Below are positions 29,601-40,481 of a stretch of 64,000 nt of DNA, one piece after another. A program made the position numbers and the translations under genes. The notes under the pieces are model-generated. The model saw only the letters and a list, made by a program, of their open reading frames with translations, was not told the DNA's origin and did not search any database. Within the stretch, counting starts at the first letter, position 1, and every line of letters starts with the position of its first letter. Source of the stretch: Odontesthes bonariensis (taxonomy: Eukaryota > Chordata > Actinopteri > Atheriniformes > Atherinopsidae); the NCBI RefSeq assembly GCF_027942865.1, contig NC_134510.1, forward strand, positions 9,024,001 through 9,088,000, written 5' to 3'.

Positions 29601-32600
29601 TTACAGCTGTTGATGCTTGCTTCATAAATCATGTGGGAAAGCGCATCCCCTCACATAAGAACAAATTCAGATGGTCAACACACGAAAAAAAAAAGAGTCC
29701 TAGGGTGTAAGATATTCTAAATGGTCCACTGCTTTTGCTGGAAATTGATTCTACACACATGTGATTTTTTTCTAATGATATAAATTAAGATTGTAGAACT
29801 GTAAGTGGAGAGCACTTCTCTCTCAGACTGCAGGTTTACTTGAGGTTCCCAGAGTTTCTAAAAGTAGAATGGGAGGCAGAGCCTTCAGTTATCAGGCACC
29901 TCTGTGGAACCAGCTGCCAGTTTACGTCTGGGAAGCAGACAGTAATTTCCTCACCCTGCTCTCTTTACTCTTTATGTATACATAACATTATTGTTGTCAT
30001 TAACTTGTGTTTCTCTTTCTCAGTAGGTATTCCTGGTCTGGTGTTATGGTGATTGTTGTCCCCTCTTTCCTGTCCTCTCAAACCCCAGCTGGTTGAGTTT
30101 TTTTCTCTCATTGTGCACGCTGAGGATGGAGGGGATTGGATCGAAGAGAAGTGTCCATGCAATCTCCTTGTTCCCTTAGCTAGACAATTTTAATTAGTTC
30201 TGTATGAATTGGACCAATTTGGAATTTAATTTGATTATGACTGTATTCGAGTGAACTGGATTCTAATTGGCTTCAACTGGACCGTAATCTTTGAAGTGGG
30301 TTTGAGATGACATAGTTGTAATTTGGTGCTATATAAATAAGACTGAATTATGTTCAGTGTCCATGCATTTATTCAGGGCCGTTGTTCAAGAGGTGGAGTA
30401 CTCTACAGAGCACCAGTCCATCACAGGACTAACAAAGACGGACAGGAGCGCATCAGCACACTCATACCTTCGAGTTAACCTGACATGCTTTTTAGCTGCA
30501 GGAAGGAACCAGAGAACATGGAGAAGACAAATGTTGGCTAAGGGAGCACATGCAAACTCCACACAGCCAGTTAGAAGGCTCAAATCTAGGACATTCATGT
30601 CATGAGGCAGTAATGCTAATCCCTGAACTACCCTGCTCCATGTATACAATCAAATATCTTAAAATGCAGGATACCTTTTAGGGGAAAAAAATTAAGTTGT
30701 GTTCTTCTACCCCACAGCCCCAAAAAGAGGAACGTGTGAGCAATGAGAATATAGTTATAATAGGTAACATGCATGAAAATAAGTAGTATTTTATTTTGCG
30801 GTTCAACCACATTTTCCTTGGCCTTGCGTTATTTGTTAAGCACACTTTCTCTTCTAAATAGTTCCCTTTAAATCAATCAACTGTTCTCAGTCACTGAGGA
30901 TGTGTTTGGAGTACAGGGTCCTGCCAGGATTCGAACCTGGAACATCTGCATGGCCAGGCAGAGGCCCCCCCGGAGCACAGAACCAGATACGTACTCAGTG
31001 CGACAACCTCAGGACTGGAACCAACAGACTGATTCTGTGATGAGCTACACTTCTTTTCTCTTACTGAATAGTCAGTTTTCAATTGGGGTCCGAGAAAGGT
31101 TACATCCCTGCTTACATACTGTATGATGTAAATGTATGTTAAAAAGTACATTTAGGTTCTTTAAACCAACTTCCCCCTGCATCGTCTTTCTAGAAGGTCA
31201 GATTTTACCTTGGGCCTGGTTTACACAGGGCAAAGCTTTAACCTTCTTTGTTGGTAAAGTCAGCCTGGGGTCATCCACTGTCAGCCCAAGCACAGTGCCT
31301 GGGGGGAGCTCTCCGGTTGAGTAGATGCCTGGATAAATCACACAGACCAGCATAAACGCACAATGAACATGCTGGCACAAGTACAAAGGAGGGGAAAAAA
31401 AAAAGAAAAACAGAAAAAACAAACCTTTCAGTGTGTGAAAGACATCCGTTTGTTGTTGATGCAGAGCCATCATGCTCTCATCTTTGCAGTGCTGAGGCCA
31501 CCAGAGGGAAGGAGGCTGGGACTTGTTCACTTCCTGGAAAACAAAACAAAAAGAAAATCAGAATTATTCAATGTGTGAAAAGCTAATTATTTTCAGACTG
31601 CTCAAGTTAAAACACCACAGTGCTTACATCACAGTGCATAGCTGCTTCCAAAGTTTCCACCAGCACAGAATGCGACTGAGGCCCAATCAGGCGGTAGCGA
31701 ATAATCTCCATTGTGAGATCGCTGCAACAAAAAAAAAGTGAATAAAAGAATCAATCATTATCTGGAAACTTATTCTTCTAAATTGTACAACTAAAAGTGT
31801 ACTTATTTAGTTTCAGAGCCAAAGTTGGACACTTCACTAACTTGATGACTATTCCAGTTGAGCTGGACTTCCAGCTAACTGGGGTACCAGGTAATCTGGT
31901 TCCATCTCCCAGGATCTTCTTTGCAGGAGGTCCGCCGATATCTTTACCGCCCCGTTTTCTCTTTGTTCCAAGTATCAGGTTGGCTTCAGAGGTGTTTTCA
32001 GGCTCTGTTTGTAAGTTGGGATGAGCTTCTGCAGGTGGTACAACTGGGAGTACTACAGCCTCACAACACTGGCACACACTTTGTAATTCAGGGAGAAGAT
32101 CCTGGAAAGATTGAACAGCATCTTGAATGAACAGCCCTCCTGTGATTTACTCTTGATTGACTAATAACTGCTAAAATTCCAAAACAAGTAACTATTAGTT
32201 TTAAAACTCATCACACCTGCTTAAGAGTTGGATGAGCCCAGATCCACAGCTGCCTATGAGTTGAACCTTGGATTCGGGGTCTCCAGAGGAAGGTGACAGG
32301 GCCCAGAGGCTGTGAGGGGTACCATCCTGCTCTGTACACTGTAACACTGCCCTGTCTGCACCCTGACAGACACAGGGCTGCAGCAAATGTAGGCCCTGTG
32401 AACACAAATCAGAGCTTTTAACTCTAGACTGAAACAAATCATAGAAACTTAGACCCCAAAAGAAAAGGAGTTCACAGAGGAAAAAAAAAACAAATGTATT
32501 TGCACTCACCTGCTTCTTTACTGGTCAGCTGTGACAGAGCAGCCAACAGCTGGCCTTCCTGTCCTTGTAGCTCTATACAGCAGTAATAAGAAAGGTCCTG

Positions 32601-34203
32601 AGTAGACATAATCAGAAAGGTTAAGCCCAGTTTTTCCACCAGTGATATCCCTTCAGGTCCTGTAACTAAAGCATAAAACCCACACTTGATTTGTGTGCTT
32701 ACCTGTAGAAGGCAGTGGCTGCTCATTGCTCTGTAGCATGGCCGGTAGCATTTGTATGTGGGCCTGTCCCCGAGACAGTAACCCCACTTTTTAGCCATGT
32801 GGAAGCGCTTGGCGTGCCAAATGTGTGTCTCCAGCCAAATGTTTTTCCGTTGCCTGCGGTTGAACTCCAGCAGCAGGTTCCCATGCCGCCGGCGAGCCTT
32901 GCGGCTTTTACTCTTCGCCAGTTCCTTTTTCTTCTTAGGGCTAGCCTGAAGGCTCTTCTCCCGCTGGTGGAAGAACACATATTTCAGTGAGCAACCGAGA
33001 GCTACTCAGAGTGGGAGAATTTGTATGTGGAACAAGAAATCCTAAATCCTAGAAAAAAAAAAAAAAAGTTTGAAAATTACCATTCTGTTGGCTACGTCTC
33101 TCAGTCTGCGAGGAAGCCGCTTGGTATTGTGGCTCATGGCCCGTCTTCTCATGTGTTTAGGCAAAGCCTGAAACACTTGGCTGCTGCCTGTTGTCTTGCT
33201 GACTGCTCTCAGCATGGCACTCACCTCTGCAGCTCTTGCCCTGGAGAAAGCTCCAGCTGGGTGAGGAGGAAAAAGATGGATAGATCTAATTTCAAACATC
33301 AATCTAGTGAATCTGACACTCCATTTGTGGTTAGGGAGCAAGCTCACGGTTAGGTTCTTCCATTCTGTGACTCTCTACATCCTTTGTTAAATTATTTGTT
33401 TACCTGAGAGGGCAAAACAAATGAGCTCACCACCACATGAAAGCTATGGCTATTCAAATACCAACAGTATTGGCTACAATAGCGTAAAACAGAATAAATA
33501 TGATGAAAGATGGAACTCAACAGCAAAAGTTTTGAAAACTGGAAAACGAGTAAGGGATGTATAAAAATGTGTCACCGAGCACAATACACTGCACTTCAGA
33601 GTGAATTTGCATGAGGAAGACTATGTCTTTACCAGGGATGTACTTGGGCATCTCTTTGGCGTAACCACCACCATCTTTATGATGACCACGGACCCATCCA
33701 CTCCTGTGGGGAGGTTTCATCTGCCTTTCTGAGGAGTGGTGCACATCAGATGAATCACCTGCAGGAATATAGTTTTGTCAGTGATTTTGCTTCAGGCCAT
33801 TAATAGCAAGCTAGCAGTCTTAAGATGAACTCGCCGGTCATTTGTCCTGCTGGCACAGGAAGAATGGGATCAACTAAATTACACTAATGTAGCACCTGAC
33901 AGGGATCTTTGCCCTTGCATAGATTTAGTCATTCCTATATTCACCATAGAGACACAGACGCTCCTGAACCTTTCATTCCTGTCTGGTAAGGGATGGCAGA
34001 CAGTCTGCAGCCCTGATGACCAAGCAGCAGAGATGACGCCATAGAAAGAAGACAGACAGTGAGGATGGTGTACCTGGGACAGAAGTGTTCCCCCCGCTCC
34101 GAGCGCCTCTCTCCACGTTAAGAGGCGAAGATGGATACTGCACACTGGCGGGCTGATTCTTCATCTTCTTCTCTCGCATTTTGACTTTAGCTGCAGACAT
34201 TTT
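24011..34203 (-). CDS. POP1: Ribonucleases P/MRP protein subunit POP1
   Basis: POP1 is the large protein scaffold of RNase P (tRNA 5' processing) and RNase MRP (rRNA processing) in the nucleus and nucleolus. Fifteen coding exons on the minus strand join in frame: 34203-34074 (ATG at 34200), 33758-33633, 33256-33081, 32963-32703, 32597-32510, 32395-32217, 32101-31842, 31721-31628, 31533-31425, 31328-31209, 28850-28729, 28550-28359, 26437-26283, 25575-25345 and 24695-24011. They sum to 2925 nt, or 974 residues; the human protein is about 1024. Family signatures include [20 protein letters not shown] (exon 33256), [16 protein letters not shown] (about residues 184-199), [23 protein letters not shown], the POPLD block [24 protein letters not shown] (about residues 595-625) and the C-terminal [23 protein letters not shown] acceptor just before the ATG implies an upstream 5'-UTR exon ending at 34388. 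Intron 11 (31208-28851) and the intron 28358-26438 carry repeats. Confidence 0.96.
26101..26180. repeat. Intronic partial copy of the POP1 3' end, partly inverted
   Basis: In the POP1 intron upstream of the 25575-25345 exon. It has a 28-nt inverted match followed by an approximately 43-nt direct match to 23929-24007, with weaker similarity running on toward the stop-codon region. Confidence 0.75.
26565..26729. repeat. Compound TA / CA / CATA microsatellite
   Basis: Alternating TA and CA blocks are followed by an ATAC (CATA) tetranucleotide run, within a POP1 intron. Repetitive open frames in this tract, reading as Tyr/Ile/Val/Cys strings, are artefacts of the repeat. Confidence 0.95.
26800..26820. 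repeat. CA microsatellite abutting Tc1 copy B
   Basis: A pure CA tract leads directly into the left end of the transposon. The TA dinucleotide expected on the left flank has been lost or overwritten. Confidence 0.9.
26817..27846 (+). mobile_element. Tc1-like DNA transposon copy B, inactivated
   Basis: A nearly full-length (about 1.03 kb) Tc1-like element sits antisense in a POP1 intron. The terminal inverted repeats are CACTATATTGCTAAAAGTA on the left and CACTATATTGCCAAAAGTAA on the right (other strand), with TA following the right end at 27847-27848. The transposase N-terminus is readable from about 26924 ([18 protein letters not shown], then a helix-turn-helix-like [18 protein letters not shown]) and later blocks such as [13 protein letters not shown] and [20 protein letters not shown] appear in other frames. 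A deletion after TATQP, several frameshifts and a shortened end of the DDE region show it is not functional. It belongs to the same subfamily as the copy at 4257-5292 and is the less damaged of the two. Confidence 0.9.
29790..30352 (+). repeat. Degraded interspersed repeat (retroposon 3' region)
   Basis: The block contains GGCAGAGCCTTCAGTTATCA and GGAACCAGCTGCCAGTTTA, and ends with ATTTGGTGCTATATAAATAA, sequences I recognise from a very common teleost retroposon 3' region that ends in GGCGCTATATAAATAAA. Internal deletions are large. It lies in the long POP1 intron (28851-31208). Confidence 0.55.
30362..30645. repeat. Degraded vertebrate-type short interspersed repeat
   Basis: It contains CAGTCCATCACAGGACTAAC, AGTTAACCTGACATGC and GCACATGCAAACTCCACACA, phrases typical of an abundant fish interspersed repeat. 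It lies in the same POP1 intron. The element class was not determined. Confidence 0.45.
30918..31015 (-). repeat. tRNA-like sequence, probable tRNA-derived SINE head or tRNA relic
   Basis: On the minus strand there is a perfect T-arm (CCAGG, loop TTCGAAT, CCTGG) containing a consensus pol III B box GGTTCGAATCC (30927-30937). A 6-bp acceptor-like pairing follows (GTCCTG at 31015-31010 with CAGGAC at 30923-30918). The first acceptor pair is mismatched, the D-arm is poor, and 98 nt is too long for an ordinary tRNA. It is therefore more likely a tRNA-derived SINE or relic than a working tRNA gene. Confidence 0.35.
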
Positions 34204-34387
34204 CTGTGGAAAACGAGAAGGCACCGCTATGGTCGTTTGCTAAACGAAACGCTGACATTTCAAAACAATTGCATGACCGTTAGCCTGCTAGCAAAGTTAT
34301 CTCCCTTAAAGTTGGTGTCCGTGTGACTGACAAAACACAAACATATTAACGCAACGGGTACACAAACGTTTCCTTTAGCAGAATTAC

Positions 34388-34830
34388 CTCGAAATTTCCC
34401 AGGTTGCGAATGTTTGTCAGACACTTCACTCCAAATGTAGGCGTCTTCTCTCCTCACAGTTGGCTACCATGTGAGTTCCCCTCATGCTAGTCTGCGCCCG
34501 GTTTGCTTCCGGATATGTCGTGTTAGCAGCATGTGTAGAATACTGTCGCAACAAAAATACACCGTCATAATAAGAACCTTTTCTTTTAAGGTAATGTCAC
34601 AGTTTTTCGCCTTTTCTCTAAACTTGATATAAAAACTTTTTCATATCTGCATTTAAAGACCGAAATAAATAAAGTACCAAGAGGAAACATATTTTTGCGC
34701 CATCACTGTATAGTTTACGGTAAAGCGAGCCGAACGTCCTTGTGCTGTGACGTGTCTTCACTTTGCAGCTCTGGTGAACGTTTTTTGCTCTGTTTTCTCT
34801 CACTCTTGGATCCGTATAATCTGAGTAACA
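34388..34830. promoter_or_regulatory. Probable bidirectional promoter of POP1 and RIDA
   Basis: POP1 (minus) and RIDA (plus) diverge from this interval. The POP1 5'-UTR exon ends at a GT donor at 34387-34386, and the RIDA ATG is at 34830. The interval holds CTTCCGG (34506-34512), the core of ETS/GABP sites common in TATA-less bidirectional housekeeping promoters, and a CRE-like TGACGTG near 34746-34752. Transcription start sites cannot be placed from sequence alone. Confidence 0.55.
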
Positions 34831-37800
34831 TGGCTACACTAGTCAGAAGAATTGTCAGCACGACTAAAGCCCCTGCTGCTATCGGCCCATACAGGTGAGA
34901 ATTGTTTTGATGAATCAGTGTTCAACTTAACAGCTGATGTACACCAATTACTTACGTTCGGACCACATGACAAGCGGGAACTGGTGTATTGAACATCTAT
35001 CCGCTTTTTTTATTTTAAAGTTGATTACAGTACATTTCTGAGTATACGGTGTAGTTCGCTTGTTTCATTGTTGGGGAGGCGGTGGGGTGCACATGCACAT
35101 TTCAGGAGCAAAGTTCAGGTCTTTGGATTTTGCACTGTTTTCGATTTTGAAAGCTTGAACTATTAGGAACAACAGGTTTGTGCTTGTAGTTTTTAGGATA
35201 CGGCGTGTCTCCAGGTGAAGTTCCATATGGTAGCTCCTTGATGAGCATTTTAAACATTTGCACGCATTTGCACTTTAGTGCAATATCTCATGTCCTGATG
35301 TGCAATATTACAATATCACCTTGACACTTTAACTACAATATCACTTTAATCAAATAGTCATTTTAATTTTATCGACGCCTTATTTTATTTTATTATTGTT
35401 TTTATTTGCTAAATATTTTGTTTATTTATTTTTTGTCACCCCCTTTTGTGTTTTTATTTTGTTTGTGATTCCATTTTCTTGCTCTTCTTTTAATGTACCG
35501 CTCTTCGCCCTTCTAATTGCCCTTCGGGGATAAATAAAGTTTTTTCTGATTCTGATTCTGAAAATAAAGTGAAACCGACATTTGATCAGAAGGGCACACA
35601 TAGCTATTCTTAATAGATAACCGATTAAACACGAGAATCTTTGAAATCGCTCTGTTAAACACTAACAGGTTTAAGTCCAGTTTTTTTTCTCTATCTAGTA
35701 ATTGAATGTGCTTGCTTCTCTATTTCTGCAGCTAAAATCACCAGAGAGGATGAGAAGATTTCAGTCTGTCTAACAGGTAACTCTTAGATCCTGTTTGTGT
35801 TTTTTCCAGCCAAGCAGTGGTGGTGGATCGGACCATGTATGTCTCAGGACAGCTGGGGATGGAGCCTGCCAGTGGACAGCTGGTGGAAGGGGGGGTTCAG
35901 GCTCAAACCAAACAGGTGACACTTTACGACACAAGTGACCGCCATCATTCAGTCATTCATAAACGTGTGGCACCACAACAATTGAAAGGGACTGTGGTAC
36001 TTTAAGTTCCTGTTTTTCCCTTTTAAGTTTCTCATGACCAAAACTTAAAAAAAAAAAGAAAAGTGGTTATAAATGTATTATTTGGAAGTAAATTAATCAG
36101 TCTCACAATTCAAAGTCAAGATAAATGAGTACAGAAGACCTTCTGTGCAAAATCGGAAGCAAGGAAGAACAGTGAGAGACTTTTTAAAAAGAGTTGTGTT
36201 GATGTTTGTTTTTATTTTATTTTTACTCAATAACTATATACAATGTGCAGTTGATAGGTAAACATAAATAAATATCAGCATATCCCATGAGCACAGTTTG
36301 CCTTTACGACCAGTTACAGGTGCATTTGCACTTCATCAAGATACAGAGTTCAGGGTTGGGTCAGGGCTCCACCATCTGTTGTAGTTCTACACAATTCTGA
36401 CTGCATGTTTGAGCACACTGTCAAGCTGTGGAATTGATCAAGGATTGGTCAGATATACTTCGCAGTGTATGATGATTAGAATCTAAACATTTGAAGTGCT
36501 ATGCACTGTGCTGTACATTGAGTTGTTAAACCTCTTTGTTTTTTTTCAGGCTCTTGTGAATATGGGTGAAATCCTTAAAGTTGCTGGATGCGGTTATGAA
36601 AATGGTGAGGGAAAAAAAACAATCTCTGGTGATCAATAGATTAGTATTATGTATGTATGTTGACTACCTTTTGCTTTATTTCAGATCAAGTCATGCATTT
36701 TATTTTGATTTTCTGCAGTTGTCAAAACCACAGTGCTCTTAGCTGACATAAACGACTTCGCCGATGTCAATTCTGTTTACAAGCAGTGTAAGTATCGTAC
36801 TCAATCATATTGCAATGCATCTGAAACTAGCCTGTCTTAATGATAGACTAAACTCTTGACTACTCAGCAAAAGCTCATTGCTTTCATCTTGTAGTACAAA
36901 GTTAGCCACTGGGTGGCAGCACAGCCTCGATAAGTAATATCACTCCGCTTGGTTGCTTCTGAACACACCCTTTTATTTGCAGACAACAGTATACACTTAA
37001 AACCTGCCCAATCCTTGCCTCTAATCGAGAGTTATCTGTGCATTTGTTACTAAATATTCTGAATATGCCAAGCAAGGTCCAGAGCATGCATATATATGAA
37101 ACAATCATTCAAACAGTAATGTAATGTAATTTTCTTTGATAAAAGAAATGTACAGGGACTATTAACACTTGCTGGGTTACTTTGCAGAGTGAAACCTGAG
37201 CTCCTGTTGCCAGTGGATTAAGCTTAATCTAATTTCACTGTCAATTAAGTTGTGATAATAGGAGCATTTTTAATTGTCATTAAATTCTTTGATCTTTGGA
37301 GGGGGAAAATGACTGACAAGGAAAAAGCAGTAAAATGCTGCCTTCACCTATGGGGAGCGTGTGGTACAAGATTTAAACTCCAAGCACCCAAGAGTGGTTC
37401 AGAATATAAAGCCTTGAAGGAAAATCGACTGCCCCCATAGATGGATAGATGGCTTCACTTCACTTTAATTTATGGCGTGGTGTTTGTTTGCCATAGGTAT
37501 TTTCACTTTTTCTGGTTGATTTAGAATTTAGGTATGAATGAAGTTGAGTGGCGCCATGCTGGTATCACAAGAGACCAAAACACTTACGAAACCAAAGAAA
37601 TAACAACACTTTAAGTTCTGCTGATAACAGTGTCATTCTGAGAATGAAAGAGATGTCAGTGAAGTGCGGTCAGTGCATGCCAGTTAATGTGTCATTGTTA
37701 CTGTGGCTTAATTGCTGTGCATCTCCCCTTATATGTCCTGTAGTAGTATTTTGTTCTAATGAGATAGCACAAGCTAGTGAGAGTTTTGTAGGTGCTTTCG

Positions 37801-38222
37801 CCATCAATCATTGGGTGATAGGAAATGGAGAACAAGATTTTGATATGAATACTTTGCAGATTAAAAACTGTGAATTATGACGGATTCATAGGTTAAGACC
37901 AACATTGTGTATGTTTAACTACTGACTGGTTTGCATTTTGACTGGTCAGCAAAAATGATCCGTGCGTCTGAATCATTCATGGTGAGTGTGTTTAAATGTT
38001 CTCTGTAGTTTTCAGTGCCAACTTCCCAGCCAGAGCTGCTTACCAGGTTGCTGCTCTCCCCAAAGTGAGTACTAGACAAAGATTTTTGCTCTTCTTCTCC
38101 GATTCTGTGATCATTTTATCCAAACTGAAAGCCGTCATCTGCACTGTGTTGTGTGTCTCCAGGGTGGACTGGTTGAGATCGAAGCTGTTGCTGTTTTGGG
38201 CCCTCTGACCGATGCTTCTTAA
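34830..38222 (+). CDS. RIDA: 2-iminobutanoate/2-iminopropanoate deaminase (RidA/YjgF/UK114 family)
   Basis: This enzyme hydrolyses reactive enamine/imine intermediates made by PLP enzymes, releasing ammonia and 2-oxo acids. Six exons join in frame: 34830-34894, 35810-35915, 36550-36604, 36719-36787, 38009-38064 and 38163-38222. They give 411 nt, or 136 residues, against about 137 in human. The start MATLVRRIVSTTKAPAAIGP is family-typical and is the first ATG of the exon. The protein carries MYVSGQLGM and the family signature PARAAYQVAALPK, with the Arg at about residue 107 corresponding to the conserved substrate-binding Arg. The C-terminus ends LVEIEAVAVLGPL then TDAS. An AATAAA polyadenylation signal lies at 38241-38246. 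It is divergently paired with POP1 and converges on ERICH5. It is known in vertebrates also as HRSP12 or UK114. Confidence 0.97.
35210..35572 (+). repeat. LINE 3' tail in RIDA intron 1
   Basis: The segment contains repeated TTTGCACTTTAGTGCAATAT-like motifs, then GCCCTTCGGGGATAAATAAA and a terminal TTCTGATTCTGATTCTG repeat. This is the style of L2-type fish LINE 3' ends, in which a small hairpin precedes AATAAA and a short tandem tail. No coding part remains. Confidence 0.65.
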
Positions 38223-40481
38223 CAAGCACATCTATCAAACAATAAAAACTGCACTGCTGCAGAAAATCTGAATCAGCTATATTGTTTTGTAGGGCAAACA
38301 AGAACTGATTAAAAACAAGCTAATGGAATCTTATTGTTGATAGATTATATTTTGAAGGCCATTAGATGATTTTTGTTGTTATAAATAAATAGTGGGTCAT
38401 CTGTCAGTCTAGCAGCAGTCAGGCTGGGAGCACTTTCTCTTCTCATTAACATTGATGAGACTTGTTTGGAGACAACGCTGCGTTTTCATCTCCTGCTGCT
38501 CACATTTCACTCACAACAGTTAAGTATCTAAGCTTGTTTGTTGGCTTGAGTTACACCAGTCATACTCATGACAGTATGTATATTTTCTTTCATTATTGAT
38601 GATCAGCAAAAAAAAGCAATAAATTGTTTCCTATAATACATTCCTATAGTGTGGTGTTTTTGTTTGTTTGTTTGTTTGTTTTTTCTTGACATTGATAAAA
38701 GTACCTGTAGCTGAATAAACTAGCAAACCTTTTGTGGCTTAGTCTTCTTCAGCCTCTCAGTTTTCCTCAGTGGATATGTGTTGATGATCTTAGGCCTATG
38801 CAGCAGTGGTGGTTTAAAGTAGATCAGATTACAAGAGCATGGAGAGTTCATGAAAGATATTATTTTCTCTTTAAATTTAGCATTAAACTCTAGCGTAACC
38901 CTTGTTACTGTGCATATTTTGAAGAAGTCCTTATCGATGCTGACTAAACTTGGCTTGCATTCCCTCACAACATTACATTGCCTGATTTTTCTCCTCCTGT
39001 TTGTATCAGGTAAACACCTTAAGTGTGGTTTTGCTGTGTCTACACAGCACAGTGATTGTCTAACAGCATTTGTTGTTCCATTTGCCTCTTAAATAATATT
39101 CAGAAACATTTATGTTTTCACTCTGGTGCTCACTCGCTCCACTGTTTCTATGGTTTGGTGTTTAATAGGTGTTTATCAGTGTTAGAAAAAAATAGTAGCT
39201 CCGGCAGCTTTTATGCAAAAGTCTGATTCAGTTTGAATTATGTGTGCTTGAGCCAAAGCACGTTTTTTGCACTTAATGTCACTGTTAATTTGAATTTCCA
39301 AGGATTACTTTTCAAGTTCCCGTGAGACAGATTAATGAAAAAATAATTATAATTGTAGTTGCCAAATGAAATACAGTACTACTTCTGGAATAAAACATCA
39401 GTCATTAGTGAGTAAATCTTTATTCTGTACACTAAGAGATTAGCAGAATTATAGCCAAAGTTCAGGTAAGCAATATATTACAGAGAAAGAAACAGAATGA
39501 AAATTACAATGTTCCCACAACATCCATTATATCAAATGCAATTAAAATCATTTTATATGTTCTTTACATCTTTTAACACATTTAAAAAGCTAAATATAAC
39601 TTCAACAAGGTGATCTATGACTGTGCTACACATGCATCGTACAAGCATATGACATCAGTATTGCCTGATTATATCTCTAAATTAACGTTGGACTGGCTTT
39701 TATTGTCATGGAAGATAAGTTTCTGAACATCTGGCAGCTACAGTACAGCTGTAGTAGATGGCTTTATGAAACATCACAACAACATGCCAGTAATTTTGAT
39801 CATTTATTGTATTTTTATTGTAAACCGATGAAATATATCACACTGTACACTGTCTTATTTAAAACATAGTGTTCCTATTAATACAAATAGCTTTCTGAGA
39901 AAGGCTACTATTAAATAATGTGTAAACATTTTTGATATTTTTTTTTTTTTCCAAATGTTCAACTTGTACAAACAATCAGTATAGGTAAAGTAAAATAAGG
40001 CTAACAGTGTGACCTCGGTCACCGAGACAGAGAGTTATTCACCTCCCCAGTTTGGTATTCTTGTCACTTTGCAATCTTTGCATTATATTATTCACAGTCA
40101 TGTTTGGCTTTTTTTCCTTAGAAGATGCTACGATAAATTCTCAAGCTTCTCCTGAAAGCATCCCTCCCTACATTTCAACACCCCGCTAGTATAGTCTCTG
40201 AAACAGTCAACAGTCTCTTTAACATGAGCTCACAGATTTCACAGAGTATTGCATCCTCATATCACATATCACTAAGTGCTTTTGTCGCACTTTTGGTGTA
40301 AAGGCCTATGTGTGGCTCCAAGCATTTGATGTCCCAATAGAAAAATTCCTCTTCCACTGCAAAAGGTTTATCGACAAATGTAAGAAAAATCCTGATCTTT
40401 CCCGAAAGAAAACAATATTAAGGCACGTTGAATATTAACGAATGTACGGTTTTGTGAGTGCTGATGAGACAGTACTGAAAG
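38223..40481. other. RIDA-ERICH5 convergent intergenic region
   Basis: AT-rich DNA holds the 3' ends of RIDA and ERICH5. A GTTT tetranucleotide run lies around 38660-38682. No exon or repeat family was recognised. The open frame at 38850-39092 has no splice or family support. Confidence 0.6.
38241..38246 (+). terminator. RIDA polyadenylation signal
   Basis: Canonical AATAAA 19 bp after the RIDA stop codon. This implies a very short 3' UTR. Confidence 0.7.
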
